Shown in pieces: positions 1 to 5,176 of a stretch of 5,176 nucleotides of DNA. The notes under the pieces are model-generated. The model had not been told where the DNA came from, searched no databases, and saw only the letters and a program-made list of their open reading frames with translations. The stretch covers positions 1 through 5,176 of the forward strand of contig JAGAIH010000088.1 of assembly GCA_017626655.1 (NCBI GenBank), read 5' to 3'. The DNA comes from Clostridia bacterium (lineage in GTDB: Bacteria; Bacillota_A; Clostridia; Oscillospirales; CAG-272). The translations under genes and the position numbers were made by a program. Position 1 is the first letter of the stretch. Every line of letters starts with the position of its first letter.

Positions 1-60
1 CGGCGCGAAGCGTGACGGATGAGTAGTCCCCCTACCCACTTCCACTCTGCTCCGTCAGAC
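1..60. repeat. Possible fragment of a dispersed intergenic repeat
   Basis: The stretch starts with a small CGC-GAA-GCG hairpin, followed by GTGACGGATGAG, and contains a 7-bp inverted repeat, TGACGGA (13-19) with TCCGTCA (51-57). From memory, similar blocks (a short GC hairpin followed by TGACGGATGAG) are scattered between genes in GC-rich gut Clostridia. That is recollection, not a search. All three forward frames meet a stop codon within the first 26 bases, so at most a few C-terminal codons of an upstream gene could be present. It could also be plain leader RNA of the next gene. Confidence 0.3.
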
Positions 61-115
61 CGACAAACCCAAATTTGAAAACCCGACCGCCGGGAATCCC
101 CTTTCCCTCGCGGTC
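13..115 (+). promoter_or_regulatory. Structured leader with two hairpins upstream of the transporter gene
   Basis: Two stem-loops can be drawn by eye. The first has outer stem 13-19/51-57 (7 bp) and a possible inner GTAG/CTAC stem (23-26/32-35). The second has outer stem GACCGC/GCGGTC (85-90/110-115), then a small 1x2 internal loop, then inner stem GGGAA/TTCCC (92-96/103-107) with a 6-nt loop. The second ends about 30 nt before the ATG and is followed by A-rich sequence rather than a T-run, so it is not a classical terminator. A riboswitch is conceivable because VUT transporters are often queuosine-precursor carriers, but I do not recognise a preQ1 consensus. No convincing sigma-A promoter is visible in 1-144. 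Confidence 0.3.
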
Positions 116-144
116 ACATCTACATAAAGTAAGGAAACCTCCTC

Positions 145-891
145 ATGAAATCACTCCTGTCATGGCTCCGCCGTGAATACACCGACACCAAGATCCTCAT
201 GCGTTCCATCCCTGCCACGGTGGTGACGCTCTTCGTGGTGTCCGTCATCTGCATGAACCTTTTGGCCAATAAGACCCTTCTCCAGCTCCCCTGGATCGCC
301 CTGGACGGCGGCATCCTCATCTCCTGGCTGTCATTCATGTGCATGGACATCATCACCAAGCACTTCGGCCCCGGGGCCTCCAACCGTGTGTCCGTATTGG
401 CCTGCGGCATCAACCTTCTGACCTGCGCCATCTTCTTCATCGCCGCCGCCATCCCCTCGGGCGCGGGGGACTACACCGCCTTCGACGGCATCTTCGGCGG
501 GACCTGGTTTATCCTCCTGGGCAGTACCGTGGCCTTCCTCGCCTCCGCCCTACTGAACAACACCCTCAACTGGCTCATCGGCAAGGCCTTCCGAAAGAAC
601 CCCGACGGAAAGTTAGCCTACGCCATGCGGGCCTACGTCTCCACCTTCATCGGCCAGTTCTTCGACAATTTCCTGTTCTCCATCATCGTCTTTACCGTCT
701 TCGCCCCCATCTTCTGGGACGGCTTCCGCTGGACGGTCCTCCAGTGCGCCATGTGCGCCCTCACGGGAGCCGTGGCGGAGCTGGTCATGGAGATCCTCTT
801 CTCCCCCATCGGCTACCGCATAACCCAAAGGTGGAAGCAGCAGAACGTGGGCTACGAGTATCTGGAGCATAAAGAAAGGAGCCGTTCATGA
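145..891 (+). CDS. VUT-family (YhhQ-like) integral membrane transporter
   Basis: This 248-residue, strongly hydrophobic protein has about six membrane segments (roughly residues 22-42, 51-70, 82-104, 117-140, 161-190 and 196-222) and basic, hydrophilic ends. Family-like signatures are MNLLANK (37-43), the MDIITKHFGP stretch (67-76) at the end of helix 2, STFIGQFFDNFLFS (166-179) and the ELVMEILFSPIGYR helix (212-225). They match the vitamin-uptake/VUT (COG1738, DUF165) group, whose characterised members import queuosine precursors. The substrate here is inferred only at family level. The start is supported by AAGGA at 131-135, 9 nt upstream. The stop overlaps the start of the downstream dehydrogenase (ATGA, 888-891), indicating translational coupling. 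The N-terminal stretch MKSLLSWLRREYTDTKI is cytosolic-looking and is not a cleavable signal peptide. Another small-molecule permease with a similar fold cannot be excluded. Confidence 0.85.
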   Translation: MKSLLSWLRREYTDTKILMRSIPATVVTLFVVSVICMNLLANKTLLQLPWIALDGGILISWLSFMCMDIITKHFGPGASNRVSVLACGINLLTCAIFFIAAAIPSGAGDYTAFDGIFGGTWFILLGSTVAFLASALLNNTLNWLIGKAFRKNPDGKLAYAMRAYVSTFIGQFFDNFLFSIIVFTVFAPIFWDGFRWTVLQCAMCALTGAVAELVMEILFSPIGYRITQRWKQQNVGYEYLEHKERSRS

Positions 892-1544
892 AAGTTCTCA
901 TCACAGGCACCGCACAGGGCATCGGCCGTGCCATCGCGGTGAAGTTCCTGGCCGAGGGCCATACCGTCACGGGCATCGACCGCAAGGAGGGAAGCATCGA
1001 CCATCCCGCCTACACCCACTACGTTTGCGATATCCGCGATTACGATAAACTCCCCGCCCTGGACGGCATCGAGATCCTTATCAACAACGCGGGCACCCAG
1101 AACGAGGCTGATATTGATATAAACCTCAAGGCCCTCATCCACATGACCGAGACCTACGGCATCCAACCCGCCATCAAATCCATCCTCCACATCGGCTCCG
1201 CCAGCGCCCACACGGGGGCGGAATTCCCCCTCTACTGCGCCTCCAAGGGCGGCGTCCTGGCCTACACCAAGAACGTGGCCATGCGGGTCGCGCCTTTTGG
1301 TGCTACCTGCAACAGCCTGGACCCCGGCGGCGTCCTCACCCCCCTCAACGAGTGCGTCATGAACGACCCCGACCTCTGGGCGCAGATCATGAACGAGACC
1401 CCCCTGAAAAAGTGGGCCACCCCGGAGGAAATGGCGGATTGGGCGTACTTCCTCACCGTCACCAACACCTTCTGCACGGGGCAGAGCATCCTCGTGGACG
1501 GCGGGGAGTCCATCAATTACCACTTTGTGTGGAAGGACGAATGA
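888..1544 (+). CDS. Compact SDR-family NAD(P)-dependent oxidoreductase
   Basis: A 218-residue cytoplasmic Rossmann-fold enzyme of the classical short-chain dehydrogenase/reductase type. Visible motifs are the nucleotide-binding TGTAQGIG (6-13), an acidic residue at the end of beta-2 (D31, suggesting NAD(H) over NADP(H)), D48 in the CDI motif, NNAG (66-69), tetrad Asn N79, Ser S104, Tyr Y116 and Lys K120 (YCASK), the PGGVLT loop (146-151) and a terminal VDGG (203-206). The full N-S-Y-K tetrad suggests an active enzyme. It is shorter than the usual ~250 residues, mainly because only 35 residues separate NNAG from the catalytic Ser (about 49 in FabG). AAAGGAG (875-881) lies 6 nt before the ATG, inside the end of the transporter gene. 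The substrate is unknown, and coupling to the transporter suggests a shared pathway. The stop codon sits directly against the heptamer-repeat element. Confidence 0.9.
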   Translation: MKVLITGTAQGIGRAIAVKFLAEGHTVTGIDRKEGSIDHPAYTHYVCDIRDYDKLPALDGIEILINNAGTQNEADIDINLKALIHMTETYGIQPAIKSILHIGSASAHTGAEFPLYCASKGGVLAYTKNVAMRVAPFGATCNSLDPGGVLTPLNECVMNDPDLWAQIMNETPLKKWATPEEMADWAYFLTVTNTFCTGQSILVDGGESINYHFVWKDE

Positions 1545-1690
1545 TAATTCGTAATTCGTAATGCGTAATTCGTAATGAAGAGAACGGGTTCGGTGAAGAT
1601 TGTGGTGATCGGATGACCGAGATCGGCTTGGCCCTCACGTAAGCCGACGGTCTTCATAATTACGAATTGCGAATTACGCATTACGAATTC
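1545..1690. repeat. MITE-like inverted-repeat element with heptamer-repeat arms
   Basis: The left arm (1545-1572) is four tandem heptamers: TAATTCG, TAATTCG, TAATGCG, TAATTCG. The right arm is the inverted counterpart (CGAATTG, CGAATTA, CGCATTA, CGAATTC at 1663-1690, plus a degenerate unit at 1656-1662). Bases 1553-1572 and 1670-1689 are perfect 20-bp inverted repeats, and GAAGA (1577-1581) pairs with TCTTC (1651-1655). The 69 bp inside (1582-1650) are GC-richer and code for nothing recognisable. An RNA copy would fold into one long hairpin. AT-rich heptamer arrays of this kind are common between genes in Firmicutes and cyanobacteria (general knowledge), usually as non-autonomous elements. 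No clear target-site duplication flanks it. It fills most of the gap between the dehydrogenase and the propeller gene and may act as a transcription barrier. Confidence 0.75.
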
Positions 1691-1723
1691 AGTTCATGAC
1701 CCCAAAATTTGAAATTTATTCCG

Positions 1724-1732
1724 AAAGGAAGG
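1724..1732 (+). promoter_or_regulatory. Ribosome binding site fixing the start of the propeller gene
   Basis: AAAGGAAGG lies 8 nt before ATG 1741. An in-frame upstream ATG at 1696 has no Shine-Dalgarno sequence and sits at the edge of the repeat element, so 1741 is the better start. Confidence 0.75.
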
Positions 1733-1740
1733 TACATACC

Positions 1741-3378
1741 ATGAAAAGCCACTTCAAGCTCCTCCTCCCCGATTCCGGCCGCGACATCTACATGCCCAGA
1801 AAATCCCAGTCCTGGGGCTACCGCTATGGCCCCACCATCATGGTGGAGGACGGGGTCTGCCACGCCTGGTTCGCCTCCCCCGGTGACTGCTACGAGGCAG
1901 ACTGGTTCACCTACCGCCGCTCCGAGGACGGCGGCAAGACCTGGACGGACGAAAAGGTGGTCATGTACCCCGTGGCCGACTCCATGGACTGGTTCTCGGT
2001 CTGCGACCCCGCCGTCATCAAGTACGGCGAGTACTACTACATCGGCTATACCTCCACCGTCTTTGCCAACGGCGGCGGCGTCTGCAATAACGGCTTCATC
2101 GGCCGCTCCAAGTCCCCCACAGGCCCCTTCGAGCGGTGGTGCGGAAACGGCTGGGGCGAGCACCGCGAGACGGCCAACGGTACCCTCCATTGGCAGGGCA
2201 AGCCTTCCCCCGTCATCTACTACGACGAGGACTGGCACAACTGGGGCGCGGGAGAATTCTCTTTTGTTATCAAGGATGAAACCATCTATATCTACTACAC
2301 CTGGACCTCCAAAGACAGAGACGGCAAGCCCATCGGCGAGACCCGCGTGGCCACCGCTGATATCACCGACGAGAACTGGCCCGGCAAGCTCACCTACCAC
2401 GGCATGGCCTCCAAGAGAACGGGCGGCGGCAACGATTCCTACGATGTGGTCTACTGCGAGGACCTCGGCAAGTTCATCGCCCTCTCCACCGACCGCCGCT
2501 TCACCGAGAATAGCGTCCTGGCGGTCTACGAGTCCGACGACGGCCTGCGCTTTACCCGTGTGAACAGCATCAAGGTCAACACGGGCTGGATGTGCCACAA
2601 CTGCGGTATCTCGGGCGACCAGCAGCACCACATCAAGTCGGGGGACACCCTGCTGCTGGCCTACGCCTACGGCAACAAGTGGGGCTGCTGGGGTACCCGC
2701 CTCCACGATTACGCCTTCGAGGCCATGGAGGAGGACTTCTACGATGAGAGCGAGCTTCAGAACCTCCACCACGAGATCGAGAAGATCGACGATCCCGCCG
2801 AGTTCAGCCCCTCCATGCTCTATTTGAGAAAGCCCCACTTCCGCCGCCTCGCCGTGGGGGAGACCCTGGAGATCCCCATGATGACGGGCAACGTCACCTA
2901 TTCCATGCGCCCCGTGGAGGGAGAGGTCACCTTCTACGATTACGATCCCGCCATCCTCTCCATTGAGAACGGCAAGGCCACGGGTATCTCCGAGGGCTAC
3001 ACCTACGTCCGCGCCGCCTACAAGGGTCTGCTCTGCGAGTTCCTCGCCTACGTGGACAATACCCGCCCCCACGTGGATCCCGACTGGAAGCCCCACCCCG
3101 AAAAGGCTGTCACCTCCTTCACCCCCCTCATCACGGATTACGCCGCCTCCCTCCAAAAGCGGGAGATGAAGCAGCTCCGCGGTCTGGCGGTCTACGAAGA
3201 CGGCACCTGGTTCGAGGTCTGCGGCGACGACGGCGTGACCTACGAAAACCTTGCCCCCGACCTCTTTGAGATCCGCCCCGACGGCAACGTCCTGCCCACG
3301 GGCAAGCTCGGCGCGGGGAAGATCACCCTGAAGCTGGGCGATCACGCCTTCGATATCACCTTCACAGTCACCGAGTGA
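1741..3378 (+). CDS. Leaderless glycosidase/sialidase-like beta-propeller protein with two Ig-like domains
   Basis: A 545-residue protein. Residues ~1-330 read as a five- or six-bladed propeller. There is an Asp-box, SEDGGKTW (61-68), a second Asp-box-like SDDGLRF (265-271), and repeated 'DPAVIK-YYYIGYTS' (89-105) and 'FSFVIKD-IYIYYTW' (173-188) blade patterns like those of GH43/GH32/GH33-type folds. Candidate acidic active-site residues are D90 and E172, but I cannot assign a catalytic set. After a charged linker (~330-360) come two Ig-like Big2-type domains: ~366-438 (VGETLEIPM, then DPAILSIENGKATGISEGYTYVRA at 402-425) and ~476-545 (DLFEIRPDGNVLPTGKLGAGKITL). No signal peptide, membrane anchor or sorting signal is visible, so it appears cytoplasmic, which is unusual for Big2 domains. 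It may act on imported sugar derivatives, or it may be a non-catalytic binding protein. The gene stands apart from both flanking operons. Confidence 0.7.
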   Translation: MKSHFKLLLPDSGRDIYMPRKSQSWGYRYGPTIMVEDGVCHAWFASPGDCYEADWFTYRRSEDGGKTWTDEKVVMYPVADSMDWFSVCDPAVIKYGEYYYIGYTSTVFANGGGVCNNGFIGRSKSPTGPFERWCGNGWGEHRETANGTLHWQGKPSPVIYYDEDWHNWGAGEFSFVIKDETIYIYYTWTSKDRDGKPIGETRVATADITDENWPGKLTYHGMASKRTGGGNDSYDVVYCEDLGKFIALSTDRRFTENSVLAVYESDDGLRFTRVNSIKVNTGWMCHNCGISGDQQHHIKSGDTLLLAYAYGNKWGCWGTRLHDYAFEAMEEDFYDESELQNLHHEIEKIDDPAEFSPSMLYLRKPHFRRLAVGETLEIPMMTGNVTYSMRPVEGEVTFYDYDPAILSIENGKATGISEGYTYVRAAYKGLLCEFLAYVDNTRPHVDPDWKPHPEKAVTSFTPLITDYAASLQKREMKQLRGLAVYEDGTWFEVCGDDGVTYENLAPDLFEIRPDGNVLPTGKLGAGKITLKLGDHAFDITFTVTE

Positions 3379-3431
3379 TCCCTTATCCCGCAAAAAAATC
3401 GGGAAATAGCGGAATGTTCACAAAAAAACTG

Positions 3432-3460
3432 TATACATTTGTTAGGATTTATAGTATAAT
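3432..3460 (+). promoter_or_regulatory. Sigma-A promoter of the pyrH operon
   Basis: The -10 box is a perfect TATAAT (3455-3460). Seventeen bases upstream is TATACA (3432-3437), a 4/6 match to TTGACA. The region is sharply AT-rich between two GC-rich genes, and transcription would start near 3467, about 25 nt before the pyrH ATG. The ribosome binding site AGGTGA (3480-3485) lies 6 nt from the start codon. Confidence 0.8.
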
Positions 3461-3491
3461 AGTATGAATCTACAAAATGAGGTGACGTCCC

Positions 3492-4211
3492 ATGAATCAG
3501 CAACCGAAATATCGCAGAATTCTCCTCAAGCTTTCGGGTGAAGCCCTGGCCAACGGACAGAAGGACTCCATCCTGGATTTTACATTCATCGACCAAGTCG
3601 CCGCCGTGCTGAAGAAGTGTCTGGAAGCGGGCGTTGAGATCGGCATCGTGGTGGGCGCAGGCAACATTTGGCGCGGCGCGACGGGTCAGGTCAAGATGCA
3701 GAGAGCCCGCGCGGATCACATGGGTATGCTGGCCACCACCATGAACGCCATCGCCCTGTCGGATGCCTTTATCCGTAACGGCATGGATACCGTGGTCATG
3801 TCCGCCGTGGAGATGGACACCTACGCCGACCACTATACCTCCCGCCACGCCGACCGCCTCCTGAAGGAGGGCAAGATCTGCATCTTCGCGGGCGGTACCG
3901 GCTCCTCCTACTTCTCCACCGACACGGGAGCCGCTCTCCGCGCCGCCGAGATCGGCGCCGATGCCATCCTCATGGCCAAGAACATCGACTACCTCTACAC
4001 CGCCGACCCCCGCAAGGATCCCACCGCCACCCCCATCTACGACGTGACCTACGACGAGATCCTGGAAAAGAACCTCCGAGCCTTCGATATGTCCGCCGTG
4101 ATCTTCTGCAAGGATAACAACATCGAGTCCTACGGCTTCGGTCTGGCCGACCCCGAGAACATCTACCGCGCCGTCATGGGCGAGCCCGTGGGCACGCGGA
4201 TGCACAATTGA
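3492..4211 (+). CDS. pyrH: UMP kinase (uridylate kinase)
   Basis: Phosphorylates UMP to UDP with ATP in the cytoplasm, a key step of pyrimidine nucleotide synthesis. The 239 residues match the usual bacterial length of the amino-acid-kinase-fold family. Recognisable motifs are KLSGEAL (13-19), the nucleotide loop VVGAGNIWRG (53-62, where most members have GGGN), RADHMGMLAT (73-82), the UMP-binding GGTGSSYFSTDTGAALRA (134-151; the commoner form is GGTGNPFFTTDT), the NIDYLYTADPRKDP loop (164-177) and the C-terminal NIYRAVMGEPVGT (223-235). Bacterial PyrH is normally hexameric, activated by GTP and inhibited by UTP (family knowledge). It is the first gene of a pyrH-frr-uppS cluster with its own promoter. 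The rpsB-tsf genes that often precede it in Firmicutes are absent here. Confidence 0.97.
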   Translation: MNQQPKYRRILLKLSGEALANGQKDSILDFTFIDQVAAVLKKCLEAGVEIGIVVGAGNIWRGATGQVKMQRARADHMGMLATTMNAIALSDAFIRNGMDTVVMSAVEMDTYADHYTSRHADRLLKEGKICIFAGGTGSSYFSTDTGAALRAAEIGADAILMAKNIDYLYTADPRKDPTATPIYDVTYDEILEKNLRAFDMSAVIFCKDNNIESYGFGLADPENIYRAVMGEPVGTRMHN

Positions 4212-4224
4212 GTCTCCCCTTATA

Positions 4225-4247
4225 GGGACCGACGTCCCCGACGGTCC
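4225..4247. other. Inverted repeat in the pyrH-frr spacer
   Basis: GGACCG (4226-4231) can pair with CGGTCC (4242-4247), or alternatively GGGAC (4225-4229) with GTCCC (4234-4238). The two folds are mutually exclusive. An A-rich stretch follows, not a T-run, so this is not an intrinsic terminator. It may influence RNA processing or stability ahead of frr, or have no function. AAAGGAAA (4282-4289) then serves frr. Confidence 0.3.
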
Positions 4248-4296
4248 GCAATAACAAAAACAACAAAACACAGGAACATAGAAAGGAAACACCGCC

Positions 4297-4851
4297 ATGA
4301 AGTACAACACCAAAGCCCTTGAGGGAAGAATGGACAAGGCCATTGCCGCCTACGAGAACAACCTCGCCGACGTCCGCGCCAGCCAGGCCAACGCAGGCGT
4401 TCTGAACCGCGTCACCTTCGACTACTACGGCGCCGCCACCCCCATCAAGGATATGGCCGCCATCTCCCTGTCGGATGCCCGCACCCTGGTCATCACCCCC
4501 TACGACAAGTCCACCCTGAAGGCCATGGAGAAGGCCATCCAGATGTCCGACATCGGTATCAACCCCCAGAACGACGGTACGGTCCTCCGCATGATCTTCC
4601 CCCAGCTCACCGAGGAGCGCCGTAAGGCTCTGGCCAAGCAGGTCAAGGGCATGGGCGAGGAGGCCAAGGTGGCCCTCCGCAACATCCGCCGCGACGCCAT
4701 GGACGAGACCAAGAAGGCCAAGAAGGACAGCACCATGACCGAGGACGAGGTCAAGGATGCCGAGAAGGCCATCCAGGACGTCACCGATAAGTACATCAAG
4801 AAGGTGGACGCGCTGACCGCCGCCAAGGAGAAGGAGCTCATGGCCATCTGA
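4297..4851 (+). CDS. frr: Ribosome recycling factor (RRF)
   Basis: RRF works with EF-G to split post-termination ribosomes. The 184 residues are the standard length. Domain I (three-helix bundle, ~1-28 and ~105-184) carries LTEERRKALAKQVK (104-117), the VALRNIRRDAMDE helix (125-137) with the essential arginine region, and the KEKELM tail. Domain II (~30-104) carries DYYGAATPI (42-50), ARTLVITPYDKSTLKAMEKAI (61-81) and SDIGINPQNDGTVLRM (84-99). One oddity: the family signature R-x-G-R-A at the helix I/domain II hinge reads RASQA (27-31), replacing the usual Gly-Arg with Ser-Gln. The start is supported by AAGGA (4283-4287), 9 nt upstream. It probably lies on the pyrH transcript. Confidence 0.97.
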   Translation: MKYNTKALEGRMDKAIAAYENNLADVRASQANAGVLNRVTFDYYGAATPIKDMAAISLSDARTLVITPYDKSTLKAMEKAIQMSDIGINPQNDGTVLRMIFPQLTEERRKALAKQVKGMGEEAKVALRNIRRDAMDETKKAKKDSTMTEDEVKDAEKAIQDVTDKYIKKVDALTAAKEKELMAI

Positions 4852-4888
4852 GGTCGCTCCGCATCCCCAAAACCGAATACCAACACGC

Positions 4889-4918
4889 GAGGGGCGGGCG
4901 ATATTGCCCGCCCTTTAT
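4889..4918 (+). terminator. Putative intrinsic terminator or attenuator between frr and uppS
   Basis: A perfect 8-bp stem, GGGCGGGC (4892-4899) with GCCCGCCC (4906-4913), closes a 6-nt GATATT loop. It extends by GU/AU pairs at the base (4889-4891 with 4914-4916). The tail is TTTATGT, a short T-run, so termination may be partial. Its position 37 nt after frr and 28 nt before uppS suits an attenuator that lowers uppS expression relative to pyrH and frr. Confidence 0.55.
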
Positions 4919-4945
4919 GTCAATCCTCCCAAGAAAGGATCGCTC

Positions 4946-5176
4946 ATGCCTCTTTTCAATAAAGACCCCAAAACTGCCGCTCCCGAGACCCCGAGGCTCG
5001 ACGAGCATTTCAAGCACATCGCCTTCATCATGGACGGCAACGGCCGCTGGGCCAAGAAGCGGGGAATGCCCCGCGAATACGGCCATAAGGTGGGCTCGGC
5101 CACCTTCAAAAAGATCTGTATCTACTGCTGCGATATCGGCTTCAAGGCCGTCACGGTCTACGCCTTCTCCACCGAG
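4946..5176 (+). CDS. uppS: Undecaprenyl diphosphate synthase (cis-prenyltransferase), 5' part
   Basis: Condenses isopentenyl diphosphate units onto farnesyl diphosphate to make the C55 lipid carrier for peptidoglycan and wall polymers. Only the first 77 codons are present, in an open frame with no stop before the window edge; full-length proteins are ~240-250 residues. After an 18-22-residue, poorly conserved N-terminus comes the family hallmark HIAFIMDGNGRWAKKRG (24-40), with catalytic Asp D30 and the phosphate-binding GNGRW. Next come REYGHKVG (43-50) and VYAFSTE (71-77), the start of the usual YAFSTENW motif. ATG 4946 is preceded by AGAAAGGA (4932-4939) at 6 nt. In Firmicutes uppS usually follows frr and precedes cdsA, so this placement is orthodox. 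Residues seen are intact, so it is expected to be functional. Confidence 0.95.
   Translation, partial: MPLFNKDPKTAAPETPRLDEHFKHIAFIMDGNGRWAKKRGMPREYGHKVGSATFKKICIYCCDIGFKAVTVYAFSTE

Noticed and set aside
1..26. C-terminal end of an upstream coding gene
   Set aside because: All three frames stop by position 26 and the few residues encoded are not recognisable, so it cannot be supported from this window.
75..80. TTGAAA as a -35 box for the transporter gene
   Set aside because: No acceptable -10 box occurs 16-18 bases downstream; the sequence there is C-rich.
1545..1690. Short tandem repeats as a CRISPR array
   Set aside because: The 7-bp units are contiguous with no spacers, and the second array is inverted relative to the first. 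There are no cas genes.
1696..1740. Upstream in-frame ATG that would add 15 residues to the propeller protein
   Set aside because: There is no Shine-Dalgarno sequence before 1696, whereas AAAGGAAGG is well placed for the ATG at 1741.
1681..3393. Long minus-strand open frame (570 codons) opposite the propeller gene
   Set aside because: It is composed of Val/Gly/Ala/Asp-rich low-complexity protein, mirrors the GC-biased codons of the plus-strand gene, and lacks a ribosome binding site or recognisable domain.
3386..3404. TCCCG...CGGGA stem after the propeller gene as a terminator
   Set aside because: Only 5 bp, with a 9-nt A-rich loop and no following T-run. Too weak to call.
3342..4343. Minus-strand open frame opposite pyrH
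   Set aside because: It overlaps the unmistakable pyrH gene completely, is rich in His/Gly/Val as expected of an antisense shadow, and shows no motif.

Overview
The window looks like a chromosomal segment of a GC-rich Clostridia-type Firmicute, probably a gut relative of the Oscillospirales or Christensenellales. This rests on three things: strong AAGGA-type ribosome binding sites before every gene, the pyrH-frr-uppS gene order, and PyrH and RRF sequences that resemble clostridial ones. The lineage call is inference from general knowledge, not from a database search. All six genes are on the plus strand.

Positions 1-144 are a gene-free leader with two possible RNA hairpins. Its first ~60 bases may be a fragment of a dispersed intergenic repeat. 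Positions 145-1544 hold a two-gene unit joined by an ATGA stop/start overlap: a VUT-family (YhhQ-like) six-helix membrane transporter and a compact 218-residue short-chain dehydrogenase/reductase. The tight coupling suggests that import and oxidation/reduction of a related small molecule go together, but the substrate cannot be read from the sequence.

Positions 1545-1690 are a MITE-like inverted-repeat element whose arms are tandem AT-rich heptamers (TAATTCG and variants). It begins directly after the stop codon of the dehydrogenase. Downstream, 1741-3378 encodes a 545-residue leaderless protein with an N-terminal glycosidase/sialidase-like beta-propeller (Asp-boxes) and two C-terminal Ig-like (Big2-type) domains. 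This is the least understood gene of the window.

Positions 3379-5176 are housekeeping. A good sigma-A promoter (3432-3460) drives pyrH (UMP kinase), followed by frr (ribosome recycling factor), a GC-rich hairpin with a short T-run that may be a terminator or attenuator, and the 5' part of uppS (undecaprenyl diphosphate synthase), which runs off the window. They supply UDP for nucleotide and sugar metabolism, recycle ribosomes, and make the lipid carrier for cell-wall synthesis. I see no CRISPR array, tRNA, rRNA, transposase, phage gene or defence system. The points most worth following are the heptamer element, the propeller/Ig-like protein, the transporter-dehydrogenase pair with its structured leader, and an altered signature motif in RRF.
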